From: Streptomyces sennicomposti
Lineage (GTDB): Bacteria > Actinomycetota > Actinomycetes > Streptomycetales > Streptomycetaceae
DNA length: 36,212 nucleotides
Direction of reading: 5' to 3'
NCBI RefSeq assembly: GCF_019890635.1
Contig: NZ_JAIOAB010000068.1
Location: 1-36,212, forward strand
Position numbers and translations under genes: made by a program. Positions 35,391 through 36,212 of the stretch are shown here, piece after piece; the stretch's first letter is position 1; each line of letters opens with the position of its first letter. The notes under the pieces are model-generated. The model was not told the origin of the DNA. It worked only from the letters and a program-made list of their open reading frames with translations, and ran no database searches.

Positions 35391-36212
35391 TCACCGGGTC
35401 GCGCTCGCGATCCGCAGCGGCACGGGGTCCGGGGGCGCGACGTCCTCGCTCAGCCGGGCGACCTCCGCCCACCAGGACGGCCCGTCCTCCAGGTGCCGCA
35501 GCAGCACGCCCTCGCGGATCGCCCACGGGCACACCTCGGCCGTCCTCAGCCCGGTCAGCTTCATCGCCGTGTGGCCGACCACCGCGCCGGCCAGGCTCTG
35601 CGCGGCCCGCGGCGCGGAGATGCCGGGCAGCGCCGCGCGCTCGGCGGCGGGCAGGGCGGCCAGCCGGTCCACGGCCCGGCGCAGCTCCCCGCGCCGCAGC
35701 CGCCGCTCCACGAACGGCCCGTACCGCCCGGGCGCGGCCCCGCACAACCGCCCCAGCTGCTGGAACGTACGCGAGGTGACCACCGCCGTGCGCGGCCCCT
35801 CCCAGCGGATCCGGGCGGCCACGTCCCGCAGCTGGTGGCGGACCCGGCGTCGCAGCGCCTTGACGCGCTCCGGCGAGGGCGGGTCCTCGCCGGCGAAGAA
35901 CTCGTGGGTGAGCCGGCCGGCGCCCAGCGGCAGCGAGGCCACGAAGTCGGGCAGCCGGCCCCGCCCGAAGGCGACCTCCAGGGAGCTGCCGCCGATGTCG
36001 AGCAGCGCGAGCGGCCCGGACCGCCAGCCCGCCCAGCGCCGCGCCGCCAGGAAGGTCAGCTCGGCCTCGACCTCGCCGGGCAGCGTGCACAGCTCCACCC
36101 CGGTGCCGGCCCGCACCGCGCGCAGCACCTGGAGGCGGTTGGGCGCGCCGCGCACCACGGCGGTCGCGAAGGGCGGGACCCGCCTCAGTCCCGTTCCGTC
36201 GCCACCAGTTCC
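35391..36212 (-). CDS. Ppx/GppA family phosphatase (5' end outside window)
   Basis: The visible 273 residues are the C-terminal part of an exopolyphosphatase/guanosine pentaphosphatase-type protein. FATAVVRGAPNRLQVLRAV and CTLPGEVEAELTFLAARRW (with the catalytic Glu region) precede the phosphate loop ALLDIGGSSLEVAFGRG. LPLGAGRLTHEF and VCPWAIREGVLLRHLED are also typical. The frame is open to the right edge, so about the first 60-100 residues are missing. Gly is replaced by Ser in the DIGGGS loop. The family degrades polyphosphate or pppGpp; which one cannot be told here. Confidence 0.88.
   Translation of the reverse strand, partial: GTGGDGTGLRRVPPFATAVVRGAPNRLQVLRAVRAGTGVELCTLPGEVEAELTFLAARRWAGWRSGPLALLDIGGSSLEVAFGRGRLPDFVASLPLGAGRLTHEFFAGEDPPSPERVKALRRRVRHQLRDVAARIRWEGPRTAVVTSRTFQQLGRLCGAAPGRYGPFVERRLRRGELRRAVDRLAALPAAERAALPGISAPRAAQSLAGAVVGHTAMKLTGLRTAEVCPWAIREGVLLRHLEDGPSWWAEVARLSEDVAPPDPVPLRIASATR

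Overview
The window is about 36 kb of very high G+C DNA (well over 70%). It has strong third-position G/C bias, many GTG starts, Shine-Dalgarno runs of GGAGG type and several leaderless-looking promoters. The protein repertoire (SSI-type protease inhibitor, ECF41-type sigma factor, RsbU/SpoIIE-type phosphatase, DUF4232 lipoprotein, DUF4235, F420-type reductase, CYP105-like P450 with a 3Fe-4S ferredoxin) indicates a Streptomyces chromosome. No rRNA, tRNA, CRISPR array, insertion sequence or phage gene was seen. The content is mostly ordinary chromosomal genes, with several accessory cassettes and many short tandem repeats between or inside genes.

Left part (1-9.7 kb): a small conserved protein; a secreted GH16 beta-glucanase with a ricin/CBM13 lectin domain, whose promoter carries a DasR-like palindrome; and a VanZ-like membrane protein. 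Next is a tightly overlapping six-gene Mrp/Mbh-type cation/proton antiporter operon (2803-6575). Its gene order matches the antiporter module of archaeal Mbh hydrogenases (E, F, possible G, MbhD, MbhE-B, C, D), and it has no full-length MrpA. A DUF4230 protein, a divergent PRPP-synthetase-like enzyme, a STAS anti-sigma antagonist and a VOC protein follow.

Middle part (9.7-25.7 kb): DUF4235 protein, glutathionyl-hydroquinone-reductase-like enzyme, CDF metal exporter with a repeat-rich N-terminus, F420-type reductase, LysE exporter, P450-ferredoxin pair, an ECF41-like sigma factor facing an azoreductase-like flavoprotein, and a TetR regulator facing a DUF1348 protein with two near-perfect operators. 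After these come a flavoprotein, an aldo/keto reductase, and an unusual 750-residue protein that joins a sigma-like region, a zinc anti-sigma-type motif, a 12-residue repeat tract, one membrane span and an external ricin lectin. A universal stress protein and an ArsB/SLC13-type permease close this part. Two stretches of about 0.4-0.6 kb (15540-16140 and 17900-18300) hold only degenerate GC-rich repeats.

Right part (25.7-36.2 kb): DUF4232 lipoprotein; a receptor-type Ser/Thr kinase divergent from an ECF sigma factor; a PAS-PAS-GAF-PP2C-HATPase signalling protein; an RHH antitoxin with a degenerate Fic-type toxin; an SSI-family inhibitor with P1 Lys; and a compact cassette of heme-oxygenase-like iron enzyme, HemK2-like methyltransferase and CDGSH iron-sulfur protein. 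A small acidic protein and a Ppx/GppA phosphatase running off the right edge complete it.

The parts most likely to be under-described are the MrpA-less Mbh-ordered antiporter, the sigma/ZAS/lectin fusion, the iron enzyme-methyltransferase-CDGSH cassette, the degenerate Fic module and the kinase/sigma divergon. All functional assignments come from reading motifs; no database search was run.
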